Positions 1 to 7,430 of a stretch of 14,243 bases of DNA are shown in pieces. The stretch is from Tannerella sp. Lineage in GTDB: Bacteria; Bacteroidota; Bacteroidia; Bacteroidales; Tannerellaceae. Within the stretch, counting starts at the first letter, position 1; each line of letters opens with the position of its first letter. A program made the translations under genes and the position numbers. Below the pieces are notes generated by a model, which saw nothing but the letters and a program-made list of their open reading frames with translations, was not told the DNA's origin and searched no databases. Location: the NCBI GenBank assembly GCA_031289515.1, contig JAITPH010000010.1, positions 1 through 14,243 on the forward strand, written 5' to 3'.

Positions 1-4
1 CTGT

Positions 5-24
5 TTGCTAAACTTGTTTAGCAA
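5..24. repeat. Inverted repeat downstream of the alcohol dehydrogenase gene
   Basis: TTGCTAAAC at 5-13 pairs perfectly with GTTTAGCAA at 16-24 across two bases. It lies 57 bp beyond the stop of the last operon gene. No T-tract follows in the direction of operon transcription, so it is not a classical intrinsic terminator; it could be a protein site or an mRNA 3'-end hairpin. Confidence 0.55.
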
Positions 25-61
25 CTTTCTTGCAATGACGGACACCGTTTGCAATGACCGT

Positions 62-80
62 TATTGTATCTTGTACAATA
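62..80 (-). terminator. Weak A/T-rich hairpin directly after the alcohol dehydrogenase stop
   Basis: TATTGTA (62-68) and TACAATA (74-80) form a 7-bp stem with a 5-nt loop, one base beyond the TAG stop. The stem is almost all A/T and no T-run follows on the minus strand, so termination is uncertain; it may only protect the mRNA end. Confidence 0.25.
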
Positions 81-81
81 T

Positions 82-1368
82 CTATTTTCTATTTTCAATT
101 CCGGAAGCGTTGGCAAGGAGGAAACTTTCTGCTTCGATGTTCCATAATCCTTTATTTGCTTCGCAAAGACGGTGTAATTCCGCGTAAACAGGATTGTCTC
201 TGCCTTTTGCTTCAAACTCTGCAATCGGCGTCAGCGGCATCTCTATGTGCGTATAAATCAACTTTTTGCCTCCGGGTATGGAAGGCAGATTCATTGTTGT
301 GTCGATAACCGCATTGATACCGCCGACATGCGTCACCAGACCGGCCGGGTCAAGTCCTTTGCCCATCATTGTCAGCGCTTCCTTCATATCGTCGGTGTTG
401 CCGCCGCTTGTACCAACCACGTGAGTATAAGCATAATGCACATTATAGAAGTTGAAAGGCGCTTTGAAATCCGTTTTCGACGGGCCGGCAAAGAAATTGA
501 GACAACCGTCGAAAGCGAGGATGTTGTCGGCCTGCTCTACAATCGGGGCGACTGGCGCAAAGACGAAGACGTCGCTGTAGCCTTTGCCGTCGGTCAGCGC
601 TTTAAGCGTTTCGACAGGATTTTCCACCGCTCCGGTATTTATATAACGGAGTTCTATGCCGTTGCGGGCGGCTTCTGCCGGACTGTACAGCGATTCCGCA
701 CGGTCGAGACGCGATTGGTCAATGTCGGTGATTATTAGTAACTTCGGTTTGCGGTCGGTGCGGTGGATGGCGTAATTAATAGCCGCAAGCCCCATTGGGC
801 CTACGCCTGCGAGAATTGCCATGTTACCGCCTTCGCGAATTTCCATTTGGTGTTTGTACGAGCCGGGCGTCGTATGGTAATTGGCGTGCATGGCTCCGAT
901 GACGCATGACAAAGGCTCCGACAGCGACGCCGGATAGAATCCCTTGCCGGTAAAAGGCAGCAGACAACCGTTTTCCATTACCTCATTCGGGATTATGACG
1001 TATGTTGCGTCGCCGCCGATGTAAGGGTATGAATAGCCCGGAGCGCTCAGGATGCCGACGGGTCCGGTCGGGTCGTTCAGCGCCGGTTGGATTGAAAATT
1101 TATCTCCTTCCCTGAAGGCGTCTTTCCATTTGCTTCCTACTTCGACAAGCTCGCCTGCGAATTCGTGCCCGATAATCACCGGATTCTGCGCTACATTGCG
1201 CGGCACCCGCTTGTGAATGTCCGCCTCATGGGCGGCTTTGTATGACGACATGCAGATGCTGTCGCATATTACTTTTGCCAGAATCTCGTTTTCCTTGATT
1301 GCCGGCAATTCAAATTCTTCTAATCGGAGGTCGTTCTTTCCGTATAAACGTATTGCTTTTGTTTTCAT
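82..1368 (-). CDS. Zinc-dependent alcohol dehydrogenase, L-sorbose-1-phosphate reductase-like (SorE/YggP type)
   Basis: A complete 428-residue medium-chain dehydrogenase, probably cytoplasmic. The N-terminal GroES-like domain has a catalytic zinc site: Cys39 within DSICMSSY, and His68-Glu69 in IIGHEFAGE. A Rossmann segment follows at about residues 183-203 with the glycine motif AGVGPMG. The length and the N-terminal pattern (MKTKAIRLYGKNDLRLEEFE, then DSICMSSYKAA) resemble the SorE/YggP family, which reduces L-sorbose-1-phosphate to glucitol-6-phosphate with NAD(P)H; this is from memory of the family, not a search. It is the last gene of the minus-strand operon, separated from the aldolase/SDR gene by a 169-bp repeat-filled gap, and ends in TAG. 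A linked sugar-phosphate aldolase/SDR fusion supports a phosphorylated polyol or ketose substrate. The family call is firm; the exact substrate is inferred and could be another polyol or its phosphate. Confidence 0.85.
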   Translation of the reverse strand: MKTKAIRLYGKNDLRLEEFELPAIKENEILAKVICDSICMSSYKAAHEADIHKRVPRNVAQNPVIIGHEFAGELVEVGSKWKDAFREGDKFSIQPALNDPTGPVGILSAPGYSYPYIGGDATYVIIPNEVMENGCLLPFTGKGFYPASLSEPLSCVIGAMHANYHTTPGSYKHQMEIREGGNMAILAGVGPMGLAAINYAIHRTDRKPKLLIITDIDQSRLDRAESLYSPAEAARNGIELRYINTGAVENPVETLKALTDGKGYSDVFVFAPVAPIVEQADNILAFDGCLNFFAGPSKTDFKAPFNFYNVHYAYTHVVGTSGGNTDDMKEALTMMGKGLDPAGLVTHVGGINAVIDTTMNLPSIPGGKKLIYTHIEMPLTPIAEFEAKGRDNPVYAELHRLCEANKGLWNIEAESFLLANASGIENRK

Positions 1369-1370
1369 CT

Positions 1371-1537
1371 TTTATAGTGAGTAGTGAATAGTTAATAGTG
1401 AATAGTTTGTAGTGAATAGTGAATAGTTTGTAGTGAGTAGTGAATAGTTTGTAGTGAAAAATTCATTGCTTTTTATCCGGGCATTACCCGGCCGCCGGTT
1501 ATTAGTTATTCACTGTTCACTATTAACTATTCACTGT
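1371..1537. repeat. AGTGAATAGT-family repeats filling the aldolase-ADH gap, partly as an inverted pair
   Basis: Positions 1375-1457 are built of variants of TAGTGAATAGT, including three copies of GAATAGTTTGTAGT. Positions 1503-1537 carry the same family in the opposite orientation. The 20 bases at 1383-1402 (AGTGAATAGTTAATAGTGAA) are the exact reverse complement of 1516-1535, so the transcript could fold into a long hairpin enclosing about 113 nt. Similar A/T-rich short-unit repeats occur between genes in many bacterial genomes; no coding role is seen. Confidence 0.85.
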
Positions 1538-3496
1538 TCATCCAAGCATTACCTGTCCGCCGGTAACCGGTATTGCCTGACCTGTTTCGCAAGTTTGGTC
1601 TATCAGGTACAGGACGGCTTTTGTGACGTCTTCGGGAGACGTTCCCTTACCCATCGGCACCTGATTCATGTAGTACCGGCGCACATCTCCGATAGTTTTA
1701 GCTCCCGGCACTTTTCCGGCTTGCAGATATTGCCCGAACAATCCGTTTTCGGGATTAGACCAAAGCGGGCCTTCATAGAAATTACCCGGACAGATAGAAT
1801 TAACCTTGATGCGGAAAGGCGCAAGTTCGAGAGCGAAAGACTGCGTCAGTCCAAGTCCGCCGAATTTGCTGCCTGCATAAGCGAAGTTAGCCTTAGAGCC
1901 GCGTAACCCGGATTTTGAGTTAATCTGGATGATGTCGAAATAATAATCGGGCGAAGGCGAATATGCGTTTTGAATTTTCATTACGCGGGAAGCCGCCTGC
2001 GTGCAATAGAAATATGCGTTGTAATTTATTTTGGTGACAAACTCGAAACTTTCAGGCGTCATATCCTCCAGTCCGCCTGCCCGTAGAACGCCTGCATTGC
2101 TGATGAACACGTCCAATCCGCCGAAATTGCATATCGTTTCGCGGACAAGATTATTCAGGCTTGCGGTATCGGCGACGTTTGTCTTGACAAAGATAGCGCG
2201 ATTTGACCGGCACAGGCTGCGGAATTTTTCGACAGTAGCCAGTCCGGCAGTTTCGTTGAGGTCGGCTACAACAATATTCGCGCCTTCTTTAATCAGACAT
2301 TCGGCGATGCCTTCGCCAAAGCCCTGCGCAGCCCCGGTGACGATGATGATTTTGTTTTCAACACGTCCCGAAACCTGACCGGCGTTCACTTTGCGGCGGT
2401 AGTTTTCAACCTCCCAATTGTCGATAAATTCGATCTGTTCCCGCGTCATCGGGTGTTCGCCTCCGAAAGACTGGGCGATTTCAGCCACTTTCATCATGTC
2501 TTCGTATACGTCGAGAATGGTATCGCAACCGGCAGCGTTATCGCCGACGGCGACAATTCCTATCCCTTCAATAATCAGCGCCTTGGGCGTAAAACCGTTC
2601 TTCCCGACGTATTCATCGATCTCCTTTTGAGCCGACAACAGCAGTCCGTCATTATCCTTGAAGGGAAGATAGATATATTCGGATTTGCAATAAACGATAA
2701 CATCGGGAGTGAAAGGGGCGGCAATCTTTTTAAATTCCGTTTTCGAGGCGGCAAATTTCGCTATAAGGCTGTTATTGCGAATCTTCAACGTTTTCAGTCC
2801 GCCATATTTACCGAACATCATGCGGATGGCCGGTATTACGTTTTGCGTTTGGTCGCTCGCAGCCGCGTTTTCAACCGCGGCGACGGTCGTTCTTTCCTCA
2901 ATCTTGCATATAACCTTTTCGTAGATGGCTTCAATCTCTTCCGCAGTATCGGCGCCGACGAAGATTCCGTGATTTTGCAGCAAAACAATGGAAGGATGTC
3001 TGCCTTTTTCTTTTTTATAAGCATTGATGCGGGTTTGCACCTCGTTGAAAAGCACGTATCCCGGATCGGTATAGGGGATGAACAGGGCTTCGTCGCCGAA
3101 CAGCTTTTCCGCGTCTTCTCCGGCATTGTTACTGCACATAAGTCCGTTTACGACAGTCGGGTGAAGATGTACGACGAAAGAGTAGTCGATAGCGTTGTGC
3201 AGCGACGTTTCGACCGAAGGGCGGCGGTCTTTGGTGATACAGGCGGCGGCGAGGTCGTTTTTGACTTCTTCTTCGCGTTTGGCGGCGTCGCTGCCGTATT
3301 GCTTTTGGGAAATGACGCTCAGCAATTTGCGGTCGAGGACGGCGAATCCGTCTTCGGTAATTGTCGAGAGAGCGTGACCGCTTGCCTTGACCCATATCCT
3401 GTCGCCGTCCTTGTAAGAAGTATTGCCGCCTCCGGCGATGACGTAACTGCTGTCGCCGCCGTATTTGCGGGATATTTCGATAAGTTTTTCAATCAT
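1538..3496 (-). CDS. Bifunctional class II aldolase / short-chain dehydrogenase
   Basis: A 652-residue fusion. Residues 1 to about 340 form a class II aldolase/adducin domain: GNTS at 24-27 and SG at 39-40 (phosphate-binding positions in the family), Glu96, and metal ligands His110, His112 (HLHP) and His176 (QNHG). Residues about 380-652 form a short-chain dehydrogenase: TGAAQGFG at 387-394, NAG at 467-469, and catalytic Ser527, Tyr540 and Lys544. The C-terminal part (ICPGNFYEGPLW, then VPMGKG) resembles sorbitol-6-phosphate 2-dehydrogenases. The architecture matches RhaEW-type proteins, in which rhamnulose-1-phosphate aldolase is fused to a lactaldehyde dehydrogenase, but the SDR half suggests a polyol-phosphate substrate. 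The ATG overlaps the PHP gene's TGA by 4 bp (ATGA), implying translational coupling. The stop (TGA) abuts a dispersed repeat, and a near-copy of its final codons lies in the gap downstream. Confidence 0.88.
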   Translation of the reverse strand: MIEKLIEISRKYGGDSSYVIAGGGNTSYKDGDRIWVKASGHALSTITEDGFAVLDRKLLSVISQKQYGSDAAKREEEVKNDLAAACITKDRRPSVETSLHNAIDYSFVVHLHPTVVNGLMCSNNAGEDAEKLFGDEALFIPYTDPGYVLFNEVQTRINAYKKEKGRHPSIVLLQNHGIFVGADTAEEIEAIYEKVICKIEERTTVAAVENAAASDQTQNVIPAIRMMFGKYGGLKTLKIRNNSLIAKFAASKTEFKKIAAPFTPDVIVYCKSEYIYLPFKDNDGLLLSAQKEIDEYVGKNGFTPKALIIEGIGIVAVGDNAAGCDTILDVYEDMMKVAEIAQSFGGEHPMTREQIEFIDNWEVENYRRKVNAGQVSGRVENKIIIVTGAAQGFGEGIAECLIKEGANIVVADLNETAGLATVEKFRSLCRSNRAIFVKTNVADTASLNNLVRETICNFGGLDVFISNAGVLRAGGLEDMTPESFEFVTKINYNAYFYCTQAASRVMKIQNAYSPSPDYYFDIIQINSKSGLRGSKANFAYAGSKFGGLGLTQSFALELAPFRIKVNSICPGNFYEGPLWSNPENGLFGQYLQAGKVPGAKTIGDVRRYYMNQVPMGKGTSPEDVTKAVLYLIDQTCETGQAIPVTGGQVMLG

Positions 3497-4659
3497 GGCT
3501 TTATTACATTTTGTATAAGTTTGTTGCCTTCGTCGATGAAATCGTCGCGAAGCGATGCGTCTACATTGCCGTTGGCGTCTGCATAGCCGGTTTGACCGTC
3601 GGCGACGCGCTTCTGATGAGCCGCAATAACGCAGGCGCTCCGATAATTGATCTTTTTCAGTTTCTCGGAAAGAGCCGTTTTACCGCGAGTCGAAAGCAAA
3701 ACAGGCTCCATTGCGGGCGTATTGTGTTCGGAGCCGAAAGTTACGATGAAACCGTTGTCATATAGATAATCGGCGTATTTTTCGAGAGTTTCGGGGCTAT
3801 TTCTCGTCGTGATAAATTCGGCCGAGAATATGCCTCGCCGTTTCAGCGTTTCGGCCGCTTTTTCCACGTCCTGTTCAAAGTCCGTAAAACAACCGTTAGC
3901 GTCGTCGGCGAGGAAGGGATAGGTCGGTATGCCGCCTGCCGCGAGGATGATTTTGCAGACGTCGTCCAGCGGGAGGAACGCCTTTGGGTCTTCCGGCACG
4001 AAAGCGGCGCCGCCGGCTTTAAGCAGGTGGCTCCGTATCTCGTTTTCTACTCCCGCATAATCCAAAGTATCCGATTTTAACGGCTTTCCGTCGAATAAAT
4101 CCTGAAGGAATGATTTTATATCGTCAGGCTCGTTTCGGCAGTAGATGTAGGCAGACCACCGCAGGGCTTTTGCCAGATGGCGTTCGCGTACCAGACCTTT
4201 GGAAAGACAGTCCTCGATAACCTTGAAAATGAGATTGAAGCCCGAATTGCGGCTTGCAAGCAGCCGGTTTACCTTTTCGCACATTTCTCCGACCTGCGCG
4301 TTCGATTCGGCGCGCACGCCCTTCAATTGCGAAGAATACGGCTCTTCCAGTTTCGGCGGGCACTTCAGACCTTTTCCGCTGATGTACGTCCGTCCCGGAT
4401 TGTTCGGGTCGTTTACGCGGATGCCGTTATCACGGTCTTCTTTTTGGAGGCTGATAAATTCGATGTTGAAAAGCGGAAAGAGACGGCGTTTGCGCGCTTC
4501 CGCATCCCATTCGACGTAGCCGTCCGTAGAATAGAAATCATTGATGCCTACGACGCCGACTTTTTCGTCCGAAGCCTTGTCGAGCGCGTCGGTCAGTTTC
4601 TCGAATGCGCTGAACGAATACGGCGTGTGCAGGTGTGCGTTTACGTTGGGAATATTCAT
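3493..4659 (-). CDS. PHP-superfamily protein, putative metal-dependent phosphoesterase
   Basis: A 388-residue protein with a PHP-like fold signature. The first metal motif H-x-H is at His9/His11 in NAHLHTPYSF, a conserved acidic residue is at Glu67 (FNIEF), and a GSEHNTP motif lies near residue 318. The second motif is unusual: GINDFYSTDGY stands where PHP proteins usually have G-I/L-T-D-H, so one histidine ligand appears to be lost. PHP proteins include histidinol-phosphate phosphatase, nucleotide phosphoesterases and DNA polymerase exonuclease domains. The context argues for a small phosphorylated metabolite, perhaps the sugar phosphate of the co-transcribed aldolase and dehydrogenases. No signal peptide or membrane segment is seen. 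It lies 57 bp after E1, across a repeat, and overlaps the aldolase/SDR start by 4 bp. The superfamily is likely, but the reaction is unknown and a lyase or isomerase cannot be excluded. Confidence 0.72.
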   Translation of the reverse strand: MNIPNVNAHLHTPYSFSAFEKLTDALDKASDEKVGVVGINDFYSTDGYVEWDAEARKRRLFPLFNIEFISLQKEDRDNGIRVNDPNNPGRTYISGKGLKCPPKLEEPYSSQLKGVRAESNAQVGEMCEKVNRLLASRNSGFNLIFKVIEDCLSKGLVRERHLAKALRWSAYIYCRNEPDDIKSFLQDLFDGKPLKSDTLDYAGVENEIRSHLLKAGGAAFVPEDPKAFLPLDDVCKIILAAGGIPTYPFLADDANGCFTDFEQDVEKAAETLKRRGIFSAEFITTRNSPETLEKYADYLYDNGFIVTFGSEHNTPAMEPVLLSTRGKTALSEKLKKINYRSACVIAAHQKRVADGQTGYADANGNVDASLRDDFIDEGNKLIQNVIKP

Positions 4660-4710
4660 TTTAGTGAACAGTTTACAGTGAATAGTGAACAGTTAATAGT
4701 GAACAGTGAA
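4660..4710. repeat. AGTGAACAGT-family repeat filling the E1-PHP gap
   Basis: Almost the whole 57-bp gap between the E1 stop and the PHP start consists of AGTGAACAGT and AGTGAATAGT variants in tandem. It is the same family as in the 1371-1537 gap and has the same orientation as the left half there. It places the repeat directly against the PHP start codon, so it forms the entire ribosome-binding region of that gene. Confidence 0.85.
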
Positions 4711-4716
4711 AAGCGC

Positions 4717-7194
4717 TTATATTCCGAGTTTTTGTCTGCGTATCTGTTCGGCGCCGGTGAAGTTATACGTAGGGATGTATCCCTCGAGAGGGACTATTTT
4801 CTCGTGGATGGCGTCGAGGAAGCTGTCTACCTGCGGGAAGAAGGCATATTCGAGTTCAAAGGCGGGCGTAATCCAGTTGCGCGACCCTACGACTGCCGGC
4901 GGCGCGTCGAGATCGTCGAAGGCGAGTTCGGTTATGTTGCGGGCGAGGTCGTTGAGGAAAGAGCCGCGCGCGGTGGCGTCGCTTGCAATCACGATGCGTC
5001 CCGTTTTCCTGACGGAAGCGAGTACTTTTTCGTAGTTGAAGGGAACGAGAGAGCGGGCGTCGATGATTTCGGCGCTCATGCCGAAGTCCTTTTCAAGCTT
5101 GTCGGCTGCTTTTACGGCTGTGTAAAGGGTAGCGCCGACGGTCAGGAAAGTGACGTCCCTGCCTTCGCGCTTGACGTCGGGTTCGCCCAGGGGTATTTCG
5201 TAGTATCCTTCGGGCACGCCGCCCTTGTGAAACTGTTCGCCGACGTCGTAGATACGCTGGCTCTCAAAGAAGATGACCGGATCGGAGCCTTGAAGGGCGC
5301 TGTTCATAAGTCCCTTTGCGTCGTAGGGCGTAGCGGGGAAGACGACTTTCAGTCCGGGGATGTGGGCAGCCAGCGAGGTCCAGTCCTGCGAGTGCTGCGC
5401 TCCGTATTTGGAGCCGACCGACACGCGGACTACAACCGGCATCTTCAGGATGTTGCCGCTCATCGCCTGCCACTTGGGGAGCTGGTTGAATACTTCGTCG
5501 CCGCAGCATCCGAGGAAGTCGCAGTACATTATTTCGGGAATGACGCGACCGCCGCACATGGCGTAGCCGATGGCGGTGCCGATAATTGCCGATTCGGCGA
5601 TGGGCGCGTTGAAAAGCCTGTGGTAGGGCAGCGCTTCGGTCAGTCCGCGGTAAACGGCAAACGCGCCGCCCCAGTCGCGGTTTTCCTCGCCGTAGGCAAT
5701 GAGCGAGGCATCTTTATGGAATCTGTCGATGACGGCTTCAAAGAGTGCGTCGCGCAGCTGGTACTGCTTCATTTTGGAGAACGGTTTGCCGTCGGCGTCG
5801 AAGGCGAAGCGTTCCTTGAGGGCAATCTGCCGGACGCGCGGATTCTCGGCGAGGGGATGGTTTACTTCCGGTTTCGCGTCGGAGAACGAATCTGCCGGAC
5901 GGTTTGAAAACATCATGTCGCCGAGCATGTCCGGTTTGCGGTGCAGGTCCATCACCGGAGAAATTTCCGGGTCGATGGCCAGTTTGAATATTTCGAGCAT
6001 CGTTGCCTTTATGCCGCTCTCCATGGCTTCGAGTTCGTCCGTGGCGGCTACTCCGGCTTTTACCAGTTCGCTGCCGTAGCTTTTGATGCAGTCTTCCTTT
6101 TCCCAGGCTTCGATTTCTTCTTTCGAGCGGTACGAGGACGAGTCGGAGGGCGAATGTCCGCTGTAGCGGTAGGTCAGGACGTCGACGAGTACGGGTCCTT
6201 CCTTTTTCTCGAGCAGTTCCTTTTTGCGGCGGTAGGCGTCGATGACGGCAAGGGGATTGTATCCGTCGACGCGCTCGGCGTGCATCTGTTCCGGGTTTAC
6301 GCCTGCTCCGATGCGGGCGGCGATGTCGTATCCCATCGTCTCGCCTGCGGTCTGACCGCCCATGCCGTACTGGTTGTTCATTATGTTGATGATGACGGGC
6401 AGTCCGCCTTTCATGTCGTTTTCCCAAAGCTGTTTGAACTGGTCCATCGAGGCGAAGGAGAGCGCTTCCCAGACGGGCCCGCGCGCCATCGAGCCGTCGC
6501 CGATGTTGGCTACGACGATGCCTTTCCTGCGGTTGACTTTCTTGTAGAGGGCGGCTCCGACGGCTATCGTGGCGCTGCCTCCGACGATGGCGTTGTTCGG
6601 ATAGATGCCGAAGGGGGTGAAGAAGGTGTGCATGCTGCCGCCGAGTCCCTTGTTGAAGCCGGTGGTGCGCGCGAATATTTCGGCCAGGGCGCCGTAGAGC
6701 AGGAAGTGGACGGCGAGTTCGCGGGTATCGCTGCCCGGGCAGGCCTTTGAGGCGATGTTCAGGGTTGCTCCGTCCCAGAAATCTTCCATTATCTTTTGCA
6801 GTTCCTTTTCGGGCAGGGTCTGTATGGCTCGCAGACCCTTGGCGAGTATTTCGCCGTGGCTGCGGTGGGAGCCGAAAATGAAGTCGTCGGCGTCGAGCGT
6901 GTATGCCATGCCTACGGCGGCGGCTTCCTGTCCTGCCGAGAGGTGGGCTGGCCCGGGATTGTCGTACTCGATGCCCTGATAGGCTCCGGTCGTCTTGACG
7001 GAGTGGAGCATGGTCTCGAACTCGCGGATGACGGCCATGTCGCGATAGATTCTCTTCAGTTCTTCTTCCGTAAAATTCCCGCTTTCCAGCTCTTGCCTTA
7101 CGGTTTTACGGTACCGGTTTACCGGTATGGGAGCAAATTTTATCTCGCCGGCTGCTCTCGTCTTTGCCGGGTCTATGTATAATTCTTTTGGCAT
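4717..7194 (-). CDS. 2-oxoacid dehydrogenase E1 component, fused alpha and beta subunits
   Basis: An 825-residue thiamine-diphosphate enzyme with both E1 subunits in one chain. The alpha half (about 40-430) has the thiamine/Mg motif GDGS at 232-235 ending in NN at 273-274, LGGSMHTF at 184-191, and the YSGHSPSD phosphorylation-loop region at 344-351. The beta half (about 478-825) starts MKQYQLRDALFEAV and has GEENRDWGGAF, NAPIAESAIIG at 529-539 and HSQDW. The E1 decarboxylates a 2-oxoacid and acylates the lipoyl group of E2. About 45 extra residues lie between the alpha motifs GSHRSHGEILAKG and EIFARTTG compared with typical E1 alpha. Linked E2 and lpdA confirm the complex. The substrate may be pyruvate, acetoin or a branched-chain or unusual 2-oxoacid; sequence alone does not decide. 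It is 236 bp from lpdA across a 21-bp tandem array. Confidence 0.93.
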   Translation of the reverse strand: MPKELYIDPAKTRAAGEIKFAPIPVNRYRKTVRQELESGNFTEEELKRIYRDMAVIREFETMLHSVKTTGAYQGIEYDNPGPAHLSAGQEAAAVGMAYTLDADDFIFGSHRSHGEILAKGLRAIQTLPEKELQKIMEDFWDGATLNIASKACPGSDTRELAVHFLLYGALAEIFARTTGFNKGLGGSMHTFFTPFGIYPNNAIVGGSATIAVGAALYKKVNRRKGIVVANIGDGSMARGPVWEALSFASMDQFKQLWENDMKGGLPVIINIMNNQYGMGGQTAGETMGYDIAARIGAGVNPEQMHAERVDGYNPLAVIDAYRRKKELLEKKEGPVLVDVLTYRYSGHSPSDSSSYRSKEEIEAWEKEDCIKSYGSELVKAGVAATDELEAMESGIKATMLEIFKLAIDPEISPVMDLHRKPDMLGDMMFSNRPADSFSDAKPEVNHPLAENPRVRQIALKERFAFDADGKPFSKMKQYQLRDALFEAVIDRFHKDASLIAYGEENRDWGGAFAVYRGLTEALPYHRLFNAPIAESAIIGTAIGYAMCGGRVIPEIMYCDFLGCCGDEVFNQLPKWQAMSGNILKMPVVVRVSVGSKYGAQHSQDWTSLAAHIPGLKVVFPATPYDAKGLMNSALQGSDPVIFFESQRIYDVGEQFHKGGVPEGYYEIPLGEPDVKREGRDVTFLTVGATLYTAVKAADKLEKDFGMSAEIIDARSLVPFNYEKVLASVRKTGRIVIASDATARGSFLNDLARNITELAFDDLDAPPAVVGSRNWITPAFELEYAFFPQVDSFLDAIHEKIVPLEGYIPTYNFTGAEQIRRQKLGI

Positions 7195-7251
7195 AATAAT
7201 ATATGTTGTTAATTTTGTTTCGTGTCTGTTTTGCCGGCCTGTTTTATATTG

Positions 7252-7267
7252 CCGTTCCCGGGAACGG
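7252..7267. repeat. 16-bp perfect palindrome beside the 21-bp array
   Basis: CCGTTCCCGGGAACGG reads the same on both strands. It lies 3 bp from the first 21-bp unit, and its tail GGGAACGGGAG resembles the variant unit end GGAGCGGGAG, so it may be related to the array. It could be a dimeric-protein site or a hairpin in the operon transcript. Confidence 0.8.
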
Positions 7268-7270
7268 GAG

Positions 7271-7370
7271 GCTCAGTCCATGGAGCGCGTCGCTCAGTCC
7301 ATGGAGCGCGTCGCCCAGTCCATGGAGCGCGTCGCCCAGTCCATGGAGCGGGAGGCTCAGTCCATGGACT
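7271..7370. repeat. 21-bp tandem array (four full units and one partial) between lpdA and E1
   Basis: Units begin at 7271, 7292, 7313, 7334 and 7355. The consensus is GCYCAGTCCATGGAGCGCGTC. Units 1 and 2 are identical; unit 3 differs by one base, unit 4 ends GGGAG, and unit 5 is cut short as TCCATGGACT. There are no spacers, so this is a minisatellite and not a CRISPR array. It lies in the 236-bp gap between the lpdA stop and the E1 start and is bounded by perfect palindromes (7252-7267 and 7356-7373). It is much more G/C-rich than the bases around it. Confidence 0.95.
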
Positions 7371-7373
7371 GAG
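7356..7373. repeat. 18-bp perfect palindrome closing the 21-bp array
   Basis: CTCAGTCCATGGACTGAG is a perfect palindrome formed by the truncated last unit and the sequence next to it. The other units share only its left half plus CCATGG, so the symmetry is specific to the lpdA-side end of the array. Confidence 0.85.
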
Positions 7374-7430
7374 GTATTGATTCCGGGGGATAAAACCGTA
7401 GCCGTTGCTTTTTCCATAACCGTTTTGTTT

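Noticed and set aside
1479..1490. Intrinsic terminator at the CCGGG-CCCGG hairpin in the aldolase-ADH gap
   Set aside because: The stem is 5 bp and is not followed by a T-run on the minus strand; the segment is better explained as a copy of the aldolase/SDR gene end.
2453..3586. 377-codon plus-strand open frame
   Set aside because: Antisense to the aldolase/SDR gene, whose catalytic motifs are intact; no recognisable protein features.
4177..5907. 576-codon open frame on the plus strand
   Set aside because: It lies antisense to the clearly conserved E1 and PHP genes, crosses the repeat gap, and its translation shows no domain; G/C-biased third positions of the real genes keep the antisense frame open.
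7271..7370. CRISPR array
   Set aside because: The 21-bp units are directly contiguous with no spacers, and no cas genes are nearby.
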